This document shows, in pieces, positions 1 to 12,800 of a stretch of DNA of 64,000 nucleotides. Origin of the DNA: Kryptolebias marmoratus (Eukaryota; Chordata; Actinopteri; Cyprinodontiformes; Rivulidae). Below the pieces are notes generated by a model that worked only from the letters and a program-made list of their open reading frames with translations, searched no databases and was not told the origin of the DNA. The stretch spans positions 142,281 to 206,280 of the forward strand of contig NC_051453.1 of assembly GCF_001649575.2 (NCBI RefSeq), given 5' to 3'. The first letter of the stretch is position 1. Every line of letters begins with the position of its first letter. A program made the translations under genes and the position numbers.

Positions 1-289
1 AGCCATCCAGGTCTGAGTAAACACAGTTGGTGCAGGTATGGCAGGATCGCTGCCTGAACCGAAGCCAAAATCCAGGATTTTCACAATTATTGTGTAATCG
101 TACAGCTTAAGTATTTGAGATGAGGACTTCTGCTGCAGTTGTACACACATGTTATTTTCCACAGTTTGATTGAATTGACTCACTGATCGACAATCCTTTG
201 CCTTAATTTAGCCCAGAAAAGATGTTGAAAGTAGCGTGCACTGGGATGGTTTCCAGCGGATTGAGAAGTCTCTGGGATGAGAGTCAGCT

Positions 290-862
290 CCTATGAGGCT
301 GAGGTTAGAGTTTTTAACTGAAAGAAGGTGGTATGTGCCCTCCATGACGGGGTCTTTCCCTCAAGAGGAGGAGTTCAAGTATGTGGGAGTCTTGATCACG
401 AGTGATGGTAGGATGGAGCAGGAGGTAACAAGGGTACTGTTCTGGTCTGTTATTGTGAGGAAGGAACTGAGCTGAAAGGCAAAGCTCTTGATTTACTGGT
501 TCAGCTGTTCCAACTCTCACCTATGGTCATGACTGAAAGAATGAGATCCTGGATGAACCTCCTCTGTAAGGTGGCTGGACTCAGTCTTAGACATAAAGTG
601 AGAAGCTCCATCACTCAGGGTGAGCTCCGAGTCATCAACAGGACTCAGCTGAGGTGGTTGGGGCATCAGATTGGGATGCCTCCCTCTAAACGTGTTCCAG
701 GTACTGGGAGGAGACTCTGGGGCAGACCCAAAACTTACTGGAGAGATTATATTTCCTCTCTGACCTGGGAACACCTTGGGATTCCCTAAGGAAGAGCTGG
801 GGAGTGTGATGGGGAGAAGGGATGTCTGGGTTTCCCTCCTGGACCGGTTCCCTCTACAACCA
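290..862 (+). mobile_element. Degenerate non-LTR (RTE/Rex-like) retrotransposon 3' fragment
   Basis: The three frames carry scattered pieces of a teleost LINE reverse-transcriptase C-terminus: FKYVGVLITSDGRM near 375-415, TERMRSW near 535, a QLRWLGH...RMPP-like block near 645-690, and GRPKTYWRDYISSL near 725-765. They lie in order but in shifting frames with stops, so the element is dead. A 3' tail resembling ACAACCACAGATAAGTGGA follows at about 855-873. The family assignment is by pattern memory only. Confidence 0.6.
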
Positions 863-1294
863 CAGATAAGTGGAAGTCAAAATGGAAGATATTAAAAATT
901 GGGCTTTGTTTCACCTGACATGTTCAGCCTATCTGTCATAGGTTAGAGCTTTTGGATAATCCTTGTATGAATGTATGAAAAGATCAGCTTTTTATTCTTC
1001 ATTTATAAACCAAATTGCAAAACAGTTTATTTATTAACAAACAATGATATGTGGAGTATAGCACAGTAGTTATGGTACAGTTTCTGAGCCTTTATATTCT
1101 GTCGTGAAATCAGGTTGCATTTTTTAAACTATATCTGACTTATTGCATCGCTTTAAATTACATCAACTCTGCTCATTAAGATGAGCTATCCAGCCAAGCA
1201 TTGAAGATAATGTGAAGGAAAGGTTGATGTTGTTGTGGGACATTTTATTTCTATTACTTTGTACACAACATCCAACCATCCATTTTATTTATTT

Positions 1295-1645
1295 GCTCAA
1301 TCCTGTTCAGCCTCACAGGGAGCTGGTACCTGTCTCCGGTGGACATTGGGTGAGAAGCGGGGGACATCCTGGTCAGGTTGCCAGTCCATCACAGAGCCAT
1401 AGAGTCAGAAATCAGATAAACAACCATCCATGCCCACACCTAGAGTCAATTTATGGTCACCAGCTAACATAAAATGCATGGTTTTAGGCTGTGGGAGGAA
1501 ACTGTAGTACCTGGAGGAAACCCATGCAGGCAGGCGGAGAACATGCATGTTCCACACAGAAAGGCCCCAGATGGGAATCAAACCTGTGACCTTCTTCCTG
1601 GGAGGCAAAAATGCTGACCAACTGCTCCACTGTGCAGCCAACTCA
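1295..1645 (+). repeat. Dispersed teleost L2/SINE-type repeat, copy 1
   Basis: This is a characteristic fish repeat. It has a 'gaca(t)cctgg..aggttgccagtccatcaca' block, then 'ggctgtgggaggaaac', then 'ccacacagaaag', ending in 'ccactgtgcagcc'. A reverse-oriented copy lies at 14765-15055 and a shorter copy at 60845-61010. The likely source is the 3' end of an L2/Maui-like LINE or a SINE built on it; the exact family is uncertain. Confidence 0.65.
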
Positions 1646-3683
1646 TTTAGCCAGAGATAAAATTCAGGTCTATTAACTGAAAACCTTAACTGCCAGCAGG
1701 CAGCTCTTGCTATTAAATTGTATTTGACATTTTTTTACAAATGTATAACTACTAATGTTGGTTATGTGCAAAAAAGAATAATCAAAAAGTAAATAAAAAC
1801 TGAAGATAAAGAGGTGAATCAGTTGCTGAGAGGCTAAAAGCTACTTTAAACCAGTTAGTGCTGAGCTGTCGAACTACACAATAATTAACCTAAAACAAAA
1901 GACCCTAACAGAAGTGAAGAGCTTTTTTAAAACCTACACGATGAGGATCACCTCTGACTGAAACCAAGCCAAATTTGTAGTCCTTTTGAACAAATTTCCA
2001 ACCACTTATTTATTTGTTGAGCGGAGGAAAATGGAAAACATGGAGGCGGGTGGTCATGCATTGACTGAAGAACATTGATCAACAGAAATGAGCCTCCTGG
2101 TGGCTTTAATTTCTGCAGCTGTGATTTGGTTTTGTTCAAATAAACGTTTTGGCTTTAATTATATCTAAAATTATTGCACAACATGTCTAAAATGCAGTAT
2201 ATATGAATGAAAGGTGTTGTTTGGTAACAGGGTCCTCGTTACCTTTGAAGGAAGCTAAAAAATATGATCTACATTTGATTTGTATTGTCTTGTTGCAGAA
2301 ACTGTGGCTGCTTAAATTGCACTGCTCTCTTTTTTCCCCCAACACAAAACATGAAATTTAGTCTGATGGAGGAGCTAAGTATAATTCTTACTGCTGTCAG
2401 TAAAGTGCTATAGAGTCTATAGACAGAAAGCAGTAAAGTGTCCCCAGGCACTTTGGGTGTAGGATTCCATACAAGCAAGTCTTCGCTGAAAAGCCTTTAT
2501 CAACAGCGTATCATGTATATATTTATCCCTAAGTCATTACCATGGCAGCACAAGTAGAAAGGTTAATGGGTATCCTAATTATTTGCAAATAACAATAGAG
2601 ATGGTTTTCCTGAAGATCTGATGTCTGCTATCGGCTCTGTGAGCTGCTGGAGAAAATGTGTATTGTTGTCAGTTCGTAGGTGGTGTGCATGTAGAGCCAC
2701 ATGCACGCACGGAAAAAACACGAGGCACAAACATTACAAAACACTGCAATACAACGCAATTTGTGGTAAAGCAAACCTTCACAGGGTAGCTTATGTTCCG
2801 TACCGTTGTTTAGACGCAATTAGTTTTGCTTACAAATATTTTGGAACAGAAGGTACCACTTATTTTTATTTTTCTTCTTCTTGCAAAGTTGATATCTTAT
2901 TTTGGGGATTTAACCTCTTCAATTTAGACCCACCAGAAGGTTCATTTCAGCCTTGTTCAGATCATCAAATTCTCAGATTTACAAAGACCTTTTAGTCAAA
3001 ACTGCACAATGCTGGATTTTTGTTTTTACTTAAAGAAGTCATTTAGTCTGTTATTAATGAGAACAAACAGCTACACACTAAAAACTGCTGGATTGTTCTT
3101 ATAACTCACTTGGTTGGATAAAGCTGACCGTTCACAGGTTTGGGTTGGTTTGAGCAAATATTGGAGTTGGAGATGAGTTTAATGAGTTTAATTTAATTAG
3201 AAGTTGAACAAACCTCTGATTTAGGATGTAATAAATAAAGAAAAGACTGTAAAAATGACTTGGATTAATACGTTTAAACTGCTTAGCTTTATTAATAACT
3301 TTAGCTTGCACTAGACAGTAAGTTTGGGTTCCTAAAAACGTATTAATAGCGTGTAGCGCCAGCTAGCTAACACCAACCCACGCTGTAGTTATCTAATAAG
3401 GCAGATTATTGATTATTTTTTCTAACTCTAGAAAACTCAGCCAAAATGAGCTAAAACCATCACAGGTTGAACAAACACAACCCAGCTCTGGGTTACCGGT
3501 AATACAATAAATGGTTTTTACTTGTTTCTTAAAACACAGATTTAAGGATTTCAGGATTAAGGGGACATTTTTTGTTAAACATGAACTTTTAGGGTACAAA
3601 GCTTCCTGTTATTTGTCATGTTTTTGACTAAAGATGACTCCTTGGTATCGTTGTCATGTCTGTGTATTTTGCTGTGTTGCTAG

Positions 3684-3803
3684 GGGCCCTGTCGGCGGGA
3701 GATTGACAGCATCCTGAACAGTTTAAAGATCAACAATGTGCTTAACCCAAGAGGCTTCCGCATACCCAACTGTGACAGAAAGGGCTTCTACAAGAAAAAA
3801 CAG
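3684..3803 (+). CDS. igfbp3: igfbp3 exon 3 (start of thyroglobulin type-1 domain)
   Basis: Forty codons follow an AG acceptor (gttgctag) and end in CAG before gtgaat. The exon opens with GPCRRE and closes with PNCDRKGFYKKKQ, both signatures of the IGFBP C-terminal domain. It begins and ends in phase 0, like the corresponding mammalian exon. Confidence 0.94.
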
Positions 3804-6800
3804 GTGAATGGCTCTCCCTGCTGTTTCATCTTTCCCTTTTCTTTTACACACACACACACAGACAGATACACACCTGCGGACATAGACCCACCGCATGCCT
3901 GAACACTTCCAAAGAATCTTCAAAGACTCATCCCAACCACCCACACACGTACAATCCCCTTTTTTCACCGCTCAGGTTGCCTTGACAGCCACATCAACAC
4001 TATATTATCAGAAAGGCTAATAACCATGTATTACTGTGGTAAATGCACTGCAGCCGCCTGACTCATGCCTCACAGGAAATGAAGTCGGTCAGGTGTGTTT
4101 GTGGGTGTGCGTTGTGGGAGAGTGTGGGGGGCAGGGATGTAAGAATGTGGTCTGGGTGTGTGTGTGGCACGGTAGATGTGGCAGCAGGGGAGTGCATGTA
4201 TGGCGCTTGTTTGATGGCGGTAGTTTTGGTGGGGGTGCTGTTGGTGAAGTAAAGAAAACAAACAGGGCCGTCACTGGTTTAGATTTTTTTGTCCGCGGTG
4301 CAGCAGACCGAGGCCACCCATGGCCTGCTCGCTCGAAGGGAAGGAGGAAGAAAGAGAGGGAGGAACAAGGCGGCTGAAACTTGTATCTGGATGGGTGCGA
4401 TGAAATCAAGGAGGGGCAAAACGGGGAAAAAGGTGGCGGCTGAAAAGCAGGTGGGGCATTGCTGATACACAAACCGTGTCAAATAAATACCAGCACCCAA
4501 ATTTATGAGGCTGGGAGTCTGGTCGGAGGGATTCCAGAAAGTCCATTCTGAGAAAAGTGTGAGTCACCAAAAACCCCCCCTTAAGAGCCATGAGTCACCG
4601 TTCGACCCAAGCCATAACACACACCAGCACTTATCCCACTATTTCCCAAACCTTTAAAGACAAACTCTTCCTTGTTTCAGGCAGGAAAGTGTCCATTTTG
4701 GTCTGAGGATGTTCGAGTGCGAGTCCCGCTGTGTGCCAGCTCTCGTCGCCCTTTTCTCAGAGTTTGGGGGCGGGTGGGTGGAAGGGATGCGAGGGGAGGG
4801 GTGGTGGTGGTGGGGGGGGGTGTTAAATCCATCCGAGGGGATGTGCCTTCACGGTGTGTTGCAGAGATTTATGACCGGAAACACAGTGAAGAGGAGACCG
4901 TGTGAACCGTCTAGGGTGACAATGCTGTGAAAAGAAGGGAGAGCGAGAGAGGGGGGGAGGGATGGGTGAGGGGCTGTACACATGATGTACTGTACTGCTT
5001 CTGTATCTTAAAATCTGTTAACATAAAAGAAAGGCAGCTGGTTTCATCTTTCCTTTAGACTTTACCAAGAAAACGAAAGAGGGGAATCAACAGCTTCCAG
5101 GAATGATGGATCACCAGGAACTGAAGGGATAATTGGAAAATACCTTTTGTGTAGTCTTGTTTGCTTTTTTTAATCTGCTTTTAAGTGAATTCAGGGCAAG
5201 GATAAGGCTAACAACGAACCACGTAATCCTTTCACACAGGAGAACGAAAGTTGCCTAGTTGCATCTTAGTGTTGTAGTCTTTTTTTTAATTGAAAATACA
5301 AGTAGAAATGACAAATCCTAGAAAAAGAAATACTTTTTGAAGTTTTTCCACAATGACTGGAGATGTTTTTTCTTGACTTTAAAACAGTTGATGCACATTA
5401 AGGAGCACAAAAACACCCAGTTTGAAAAAAAAAATGGACTTAGAAAGCCTTTATTGAGCTGTTTCCCCTTTTTTTTTTGAGAAAATGCATCATCAATAAT
5501 TGCTAAAAGGAAAAAAAAACTAGGCCAAAATGACAAAAATCTCATGACTTATCTCTAAATCAAATTAATTATATAGTTTTTTTTTCAAACTAGAACATTT
5601 CTGTGTAGGGTGCCAACGCAGCTGCCAACATAATGTCAAAATTAAGAAAAAAAAAAAAGCCTAAATTTGTTGAACTGTATTTAAAATGGGTAAAAAGAGC
5701 CAAGATCAAAAGAAAGCTGCTGTGTGGTCACCATGGTAACCACACCCCTGTGTCTGTCACTCCCTGACTGCCAGGTTAATGACAGGCCAACAGAAACGTC
5801 TTCTAACAAACAGTCACTGTGCAAAAATTACAAGCCGGATCTTAGAAATTCTTTTAACCGCGAGCGGCAGAAGACTCTGCTAGTCACACGTGAAATTTCA
5901 TGTTTCTGCTGCATTTTTGTGTGGGAGATATGAAGAGCTGAAAAATCCTTCTCTTCCAGTTTTGAGGAGAACAAAACTAAGGTCTGTGAAAGCTCGGATG
6001 TGCACCGTCTGCACTCTGAGGGGATTTCAACCTGGAGAGACTCACAGCACTAACTCATTGCTCCTCCTCTTTGGGGGGAAGACTTCCTTAAAGTTACACC
6101 CTTCTTCCTCTGCAGCAGCCCTCCGCAGGATCCTTCCACCTTGCTCCTTTCCCTTGCAGCTCCAGCCCTCCGCGGGCTCCTTAAATTAAAGGCTAATTTA
6201 GCAGTTTAAAAACCATTGCTCTGTGCCAGAGTTTCAGACAAATAACTCAGCTCAGGAAAAAGTCCACAGTTCCTAAAAAGATGCCTGAGTAAAACAACTC
6301 CCTAAAGAGGTTTAAGATTTCCTGCAACAACAAAAAATGTAGAAGTGGTGATCCTAATTTTAAAAATCCTTAGTACATATTATCTGTAAACCTGAATATT
6401 TCAAGTAAAAAGAATCCTAAACAGGAAAGAGTAGCAGACATGTCAGTGTGGTTTTCTGTACGCTGGTAACACGAGCGTCCTGTAAGAAAAGTCGAGCAGC
6501 GAAGTTCTTCCCTCAGCTCCCGTACAGAGAAACCTATTTTTAGCAGCAGTTTTATGAACTGGCTGCCAGTTCAGGTCATGCATGAACCAACACTGACCCA
6601 CTCATTACACCCCTCTGAGTCTCACTCTCTCTTTCTCCTATTCATCATTTCACCCACCCATCATTACCTCCTTTGTGCCCTGCCTACAGTCAGGCACCAG
6701 CCTTTTGTTCTTCCTGCCCGCTCCATCATTCCGCCCACCTGACTTTTCCTTCCTTGTTGGCCAGGAATCACCCTGCAGAGGGTTGTGAATGAGATGATAG

Positions 6801-9800
6801 TGTCTGCGTCTCTGTGTAGAGTGGAGTGAAGGAGGATGTGGGCCAGGTGCCTGCATACTCTTCTGCCTCTTCCCTCACTGGGTGCAGGCCGTGCCAGGCC
6901 CATAAGGGCTGACTTATTGAGCGTGACTCAGAAGGATCTGTGTGGAAAAGGCTGCCTAAAGGGAGACCGTCATGCTTGCCCTTTAAGGGGCGGAGCCTAG
7001 ACCGCCAGTGAGCAGCTTACAGATCAGGAAGAGCAGAGATGAGAAAGAAGCTGCACCGGAGTTTACAGTCCTAAGTTTGTGTTGTTTAGTTGCCGTTTAC
7101 AGTTCGTTTGCCAACTCATTCGACTTGTGTGCGTGAAAATAGAAGTAAGTAACATTGCAAGTTAAGAATGTAGTTTATTTAGCGGAACGTGCCGTTTTCA
7201 CTCTTAATTGATGTTTGTTGAGATGCTTGTTCCTGCGAACATTTAATGAGAGCTACCAACGCGGGTTTCGTGTGTTACGTTATTTAGAAGCAACGTATGG
7301 AAAATTATTAATATTGTAGTCAGTCATAATGTAACTGTGACAGAATTTCAGTTAGTTATTTGGGATTATTTAAATACTGATGTTATATCATTATTCTGTA
7401 TCTGTTCTAGAAACCACACACACCCAGAGTTCTGTCAAGTAAGGAATAAACAGCAAATTCAAGTTAATTGAACACCCGGGAGTGAGACTGCTTTATTTGG
7501 AGTTCTAACCGGACTCATCACAGTGATCTGAACCTTCCAACCAGCATAAAACCAGTCCCTATTTTTTAATGGTCCTTCGAGCCGGATTAGCAGATTGCTG
7601 TTTTAGGATAACAGTAATGGACTCGCGACAGAAACGGCGAACATCGATGCCTTCCTACCTATCAGATTATGACCTAAGTGGACTCGGGGCTCAGAGTAAA
7701 TTATGGACAGCAGTTCCAGCTGCATTGGGAGTATCAGCAGAGCCAACAACACCGGAGCGTCCAACCATAAGATCTCCATCACCACCACTTAGTCAGAGCT
7801 TCGACATGGCGAATTTGAGGGATGATGAGGAACAAGAGCAGGAGCTTAGTCAGTCTATGGACCAGGCCACCGGAGAGCAGCGGACCCACCAAGTTCCTGA
7901 GTTTAATGCTGCTCTCGACGAGATACGCCAAGAGAACGCTGAGCTCCGTAAACAGTTCCAGAGTCTGATGGTTGCTTTACAGCCCAAGCCAGCAGCCCAC
8001 CAGCCTTTATTCCCGCCTCCACCACCTCAAGGTGTATACAGTGGCGGTGGATATGGACACTATCAACTCCCAACCAACACCCCAGCATACCAGCAGCTAC
8101 AATATCCGACACTCAGCCCCCAAGGAAACCTACCTCAAGATCTTGGTCCTCACAGAGTTTCCCAGCACTATAGTGGTCTGTCTTGTAACCCGTACTACGC
8201 CGTCACACCACAACAGCGTGCACCTTCTTATGCAGGGACAGATCCCTCATTTCTCCAGACACCCTGTTTTAATGAGCCACAGAGAGAGACCACATACCGG
8301 GGGCCGAAGCCCACCATCCCCAGTTTTACATCACCAGACCCCAGAGAGTTTGCACGAATGAAGATTGCCTTAGAGAATCTATTACCAGCTGATGCCACGG
8401 AAAGATACAAGTACCAGATCCTTACAGACCACCTTAGGTGTGAAGAAGCTTCACTTGTGGCAGACTCGTATTGCAACTCCAGGCAACCTTACACAGATAC
8501 AATGCTGGCTCTCACCAAGATGTATGGACAGCCCCACAAACTTGCGGTGCAACGGATTGCAGAGTTAATGGATGGGCCAAACATACGCAGCGGTGATGTG
8601 AAAGGCTTTCGTCTGTTTGCCCTCAACGTGCGCTCATTAGTAGGCATGTTAGAACAGCTGGGGCAAAGAGGACAAGTCGAGTTAGTTTGTGGCTCTCATG
8701 TTTCAAGGCTCGTAAGTAAACTTCCTTATGACCTCAACGCCAGCTTTAAGAGGTTTATCCACCCCCTAAGACTGGCCATTCCCACCCTCGTTGACTTTGC
8801 TGATTGGCTAGAATACGAGCTAGAAGTCCAGGACGATGGCATGAAGCCTCCCAAACGAGAGGAGTTGTTTAATAAGAAGCCTGACACCAAACGCACTCCT
8901 AAACCTCCAGGTAAGACTGCTACTATCCTCCTGGGCACTGAGAAGGTTTTAAGATCAAGCAGTGTGGCAGCCCCATCTGCCTTTGAACAGCCAGCCAACA
9001 AATCTAAACGCGAAGATAAGGTAACGGCCTACTGTCCCTACTGTGATAATGACAAGCACTTCCTGAACAACTGTTCTAACTTTAAGAACCTGACCAAAGA
9101 ACAGAAGGTGACATGGATTAAAACGAATAATAAATGTTGGCGTTGTGGACGTAATCACCAAGCTGCAAAGTGTACACTTAAAGCTCCCTGCAAGACCTGT
9201 GGTAGGAGACATCTGCTTGTGCTGCACGAGGTGAATGAGAGAGTAGAGGAAGGACCAGCACCAGAACCACCTTCGGTAGAAAGCTGTCTCGTTAATACTG
9301 CCAACAAAGTCAGGTACGTTGACCGTCCGGTCTACAACTGTAAGGTACTACTGAAAATCAGTAAGGTACTCCTGAGGAATGGTGACAAATCTCTCGAGAC
9401 GTATGCTGTCTTAGACGACGGATCTGAGCGGACAATACTGCTCCAGTCCGCTGCCAAACTGTTGGGCCTTAAGGGAAGTAAAGAGGTGTTAGATCTCCGT
9501 ACAGTCAGACAGGAAGTGGAGAAGCTCCACGGGGCGGCCGTGTCTTTCACCATTTCTCCAGCAGCCAATCCTGACAAAACGTACAATATTCAGAATGCCT
9601 TTACAGCTGAGCAACTGAGTTTAGCAGAACATTCCCATCCAGTTGCCTCACTCCAGCAGAAGTATAAGCATCTGTCAGGTTTGCCACTCCCTCCTCTAAA
9701 CCGAGTCCATCCCATGTTGCTGATTGGCGCTGACTGTACACACCTCATTACACCTATTGAGCCAGTCAGACTAGGACCACCCGGTGGGCCAGCAGCCGTG

Positions 9801-12800
9801 AAGACGCTCCTTGGATGGACACTACAGGGCCCAGCTCAAACCATTGAGTCCATCACGAATGTAAGTCACTGTCTCTTCACATCTACACCATCCCCCGCAG
9901 AGCTGTTCTCATGTGTAGAGAAGTTATGGCAGATGGATGTGCTCCCTTACCGCAGTGAGAAGTTAGCGGTTAGGTCACGACAAGACCAAGAGGCAGTCAG
10001 ACTCCTGCAAGAACAGACAGTGAGAGTCAATGTCAGTGGTGTTGAGCGTTATGCCACACCCCTTCTTCGAGTTAAAAATATGCCTCCCTTGAAAGCCACT
10101 CCAGAAGCAGTGTTGCCCCTCCTGAGAGGTATAGAGAAGCGCCTAGCCAAATCACCAGGGCAAGCTGCGGCCTATCAGCGGGAGATCGAGAAGCTCGTTG
10201 AAGCTGGCTATGTCGTGAAGTTGGGGGACCACCAATTGAAGACCAGTGTTGAAGCTTGGTATATACCCCATCATATGGTTCAACATAATGGGAAGAATCG
10301 GGTAGTGTTCAACTGCTCATTTCAGTACCAAGGCTACAACCTGAATCAACTCCTTCTACCAGGTCCCACTCTTGGCCCTGCGTTGCTACCAGTGTTACTA
10401 CGCTTCAGGGAGCATGCTGTGGCCTTCAGCAGCGATATCCGTGGCATGTTCCACCAGGTGAGGCTCCTACCTAAAGATCGACCCCTGCTGCGGTTCTTAT
10501 GGCGGGACATGAAGCGAGACAATCCCCCTGATGTTTATGAGTGGCAGGTACTTCCCTTTGGAACCACTTGCAGTCCTTGTTGTGCAACGTTTGCATTGCA
10601 GAAACACGTCACAGACCACAGCCAACCAGAAGATGACGTGTGTGTTGCTATCAACAAGTCGTTCTACGTGGACAACTGTTTACAGAGTCTCCCATGTCCA
10701 GTAGCCGCCAAGGCACTCGTGGACAAACTGCACCATCTTCTGGCGGGCGGGGGATTCGAGCTAAGGCAGTGGGCGAGTAACAATCCCAATGTCATTCACC
10801 ATCTTCCTCCAGACACCAAGTCAACTAGCTGTGAGTTGTGGCTCAATCAAGATCAGTCTGATATCCAAGAGCCAGCCCTCGGACTTCACTGGAATTGTAA
10901 GTCTGATACCCTCACTTACAAACACAGACACATCGATTGCTCAGTGGCTACTATGAGGAACATCTATAGAGTTTTAGCTAGCCAGTATGACCCTCTTGGC
11001 TACATAGTTCCTTATACCACCCGAGCCAAAGTTATTGTGCGCCACCTATGGGAGAAAAGGAGGGACTGGGATGACCCACAACTCCCTGAGGAGCTCCTGC
11101 AGAAGTGGTACGCATGGGAAGCAGAGCTGGCACAGCTGCATAAGATCACCCTACCAAGGTGCTACACTAGTCCTGGTCTGGACCAACCCAATTGTAAGAG
11201 AGACATCCATGTGTTCTGTGATGCGTCTGAACAGGCATATGGATCAGTGGCCTATCTGAGGACAGAGAGTCCAGAGGGAGAAGTTGAGGTAGCTTTCCTT
11301 GCAGCTCGGTCTCGTGTTTCCCCAAAAAAGCAACAATCCATTCCTCGGTTAGAGTTGTGCGCTGCTCTAACAGGTGCCCAGCTCTACAAGGTCATCAGCA
11401 CTGAGTTGACCCTTCCCATTCGCAGCTGCATCTTTTGGTCTGATTCGGCCACAGTTCTAACCTGGTTGGGTTCAGACTCCTGCAGATACAAGGTCTTCGT
11501 AGGCACTCGTGTAGCGGAGATACAAAAACTGACAGAAGCTGCCACATGGAGGTATGTGCCATCACGAGATAACCCAGCAGACGACATCACTCGTGGCCTC
11601 ACTATCCAAGACATCAGTACAGGTAGTAGATGGACAGATGGACCTGTATTCTTGAAACTAGCTCCAAGTAACTGGCCTGATCTACCACCCCCACACCAGA
11701 GTGAACCTGAAGGTGAGCTGAAGCGACAAGTTGTTTGTCTATCTATGTCCAGCTCTAGTGTCCCAGATCCACACCAGTACCGGACTTGGGACAACTTCTT
11801 AGAAGCCACTGCACATCAGCTTTACGGGGCGGCTGACCCCAACCACCCCCTCACTGCTGATTCCTACGCTGCTGCTGAGCTAGAGGCGCTACAACAAGCC
11901 CAGAAAGAGTCATTGCTTGAGGAAATCACCCAGTTAAAAGACGGTAAACCCATTTCCAAATCTAGTCGCCTTCTTCTACTAGCACCTGAATTTGATGAGA
12001 AAACAGGACTCATCAGAGTAGGAGGCCGTTTACGCCGCAATCCTGACCTGACAGTAGAGGAAGTGCACCCTGTTGTTCTGGACCCCAGACATGCTTTGAC
12101 CCAACTCATCATACAAGATTATGATTATAAGCTTCAGCATCCCGGGCCAGAAAGGGTGTTTGCTGAGATCAGAAGGAGATACTGGGTGTTACGTGGGCGT
12201 GAAGCAGTACGCCGCCATCAGAGATCCTGTGTTGAGTGCAAGAGGTGGAAGGGACGCCCAAATCCACCCAGGATGGCAGACCTCCCTCCAGCCAGACTGC
12301 GTCTGTTTAAACCACCATTCTATTCTACAGGTGTGGATTGTTTTGGCCCATACATCATCAAGATTCGACGCAGTAGCGAGAAAAGGTGGGGAATATTGTT
12401 TAAATGCCTAACTACAAGAGCAGTCCACCTTGACCTGATTCCCAGTATGGACACAGATGCGTTCCTAATGGCTCTGAGACGCTTTATAGCCAGACGTGGG
12501 AAACCTAAGGAGATTCTCTGTGACCAGGGTACGAACTTCAGAGGAGGAGAACGTGAGCTGCAGGAATCATTTCAAGCACTTCATCCCGACCTCAAAGAGC
12601 GGCTCGCATACCAGCAAATCAGATTTGCCTTCAATCCTCCTGGATCCCCCCACTTCGGAGGTTGCTGGGAGCGAGAAATCCGCTCACTAAAGATTGCTCT
12701 TCAGGTCATTCTTGGAGCCCAAACTGTCACTGAAGAGGTGTTACACACAGTTTTGATCGAAATCGAGGGGATGCTCAATTCAAAACCTCTGGGTTACACT

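Larger units (their letters stand above)
1..3683 (+). other. igfbp3: igfbp3 intron 2 (3' part), repeat-bearing
   Basis: No coding exon is evident before the acceptor at 3683. The stretch holds a degenerate non-LTR retrotransposon piece (290-862) and one copy of a dispersed L2-like repeat (1295-1645). The rest is AT-rich DNA in which I see nothing. Calling it intron 2 rests on the next exon being the GPCRRE exon. Confidence 0.7.

Noticed and set aside
1..12. Possible splice donor (CATCCAG|gtctga) at the very start of the window as the end of igfbp3 exon 2
   Set aside because: The donor is weak and only ten bases precede it, so exon 2 cannot be assessed.
2621..2995. 124-codon plus-strand frame in igfbp3 intron 2
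   Set aside because: Composition is intron-like, with no recognisable domain and none of the acidic linker expected of igfbp3 exon 2.
4036..4472. Overlapping open frames of 113 and 127 codons in igfbp3 intron 3
   Set aside because: Low-complexity G/T-rich sequence on one strand and Pro/Thr-rich on the other, with no family motif or splice context.
4865..4906. Short frame reading EIYDRKHSEEETV then stop after a possible acceptor (gtgttgcag), reminiscent of the igfbp3 exon 4 segment YNDREHSEKK
   Set aside because: Only about 18 of 27 bases match and nothing upstream resembles the CWCV part of exon 4, so a duplicated exon is not supported.
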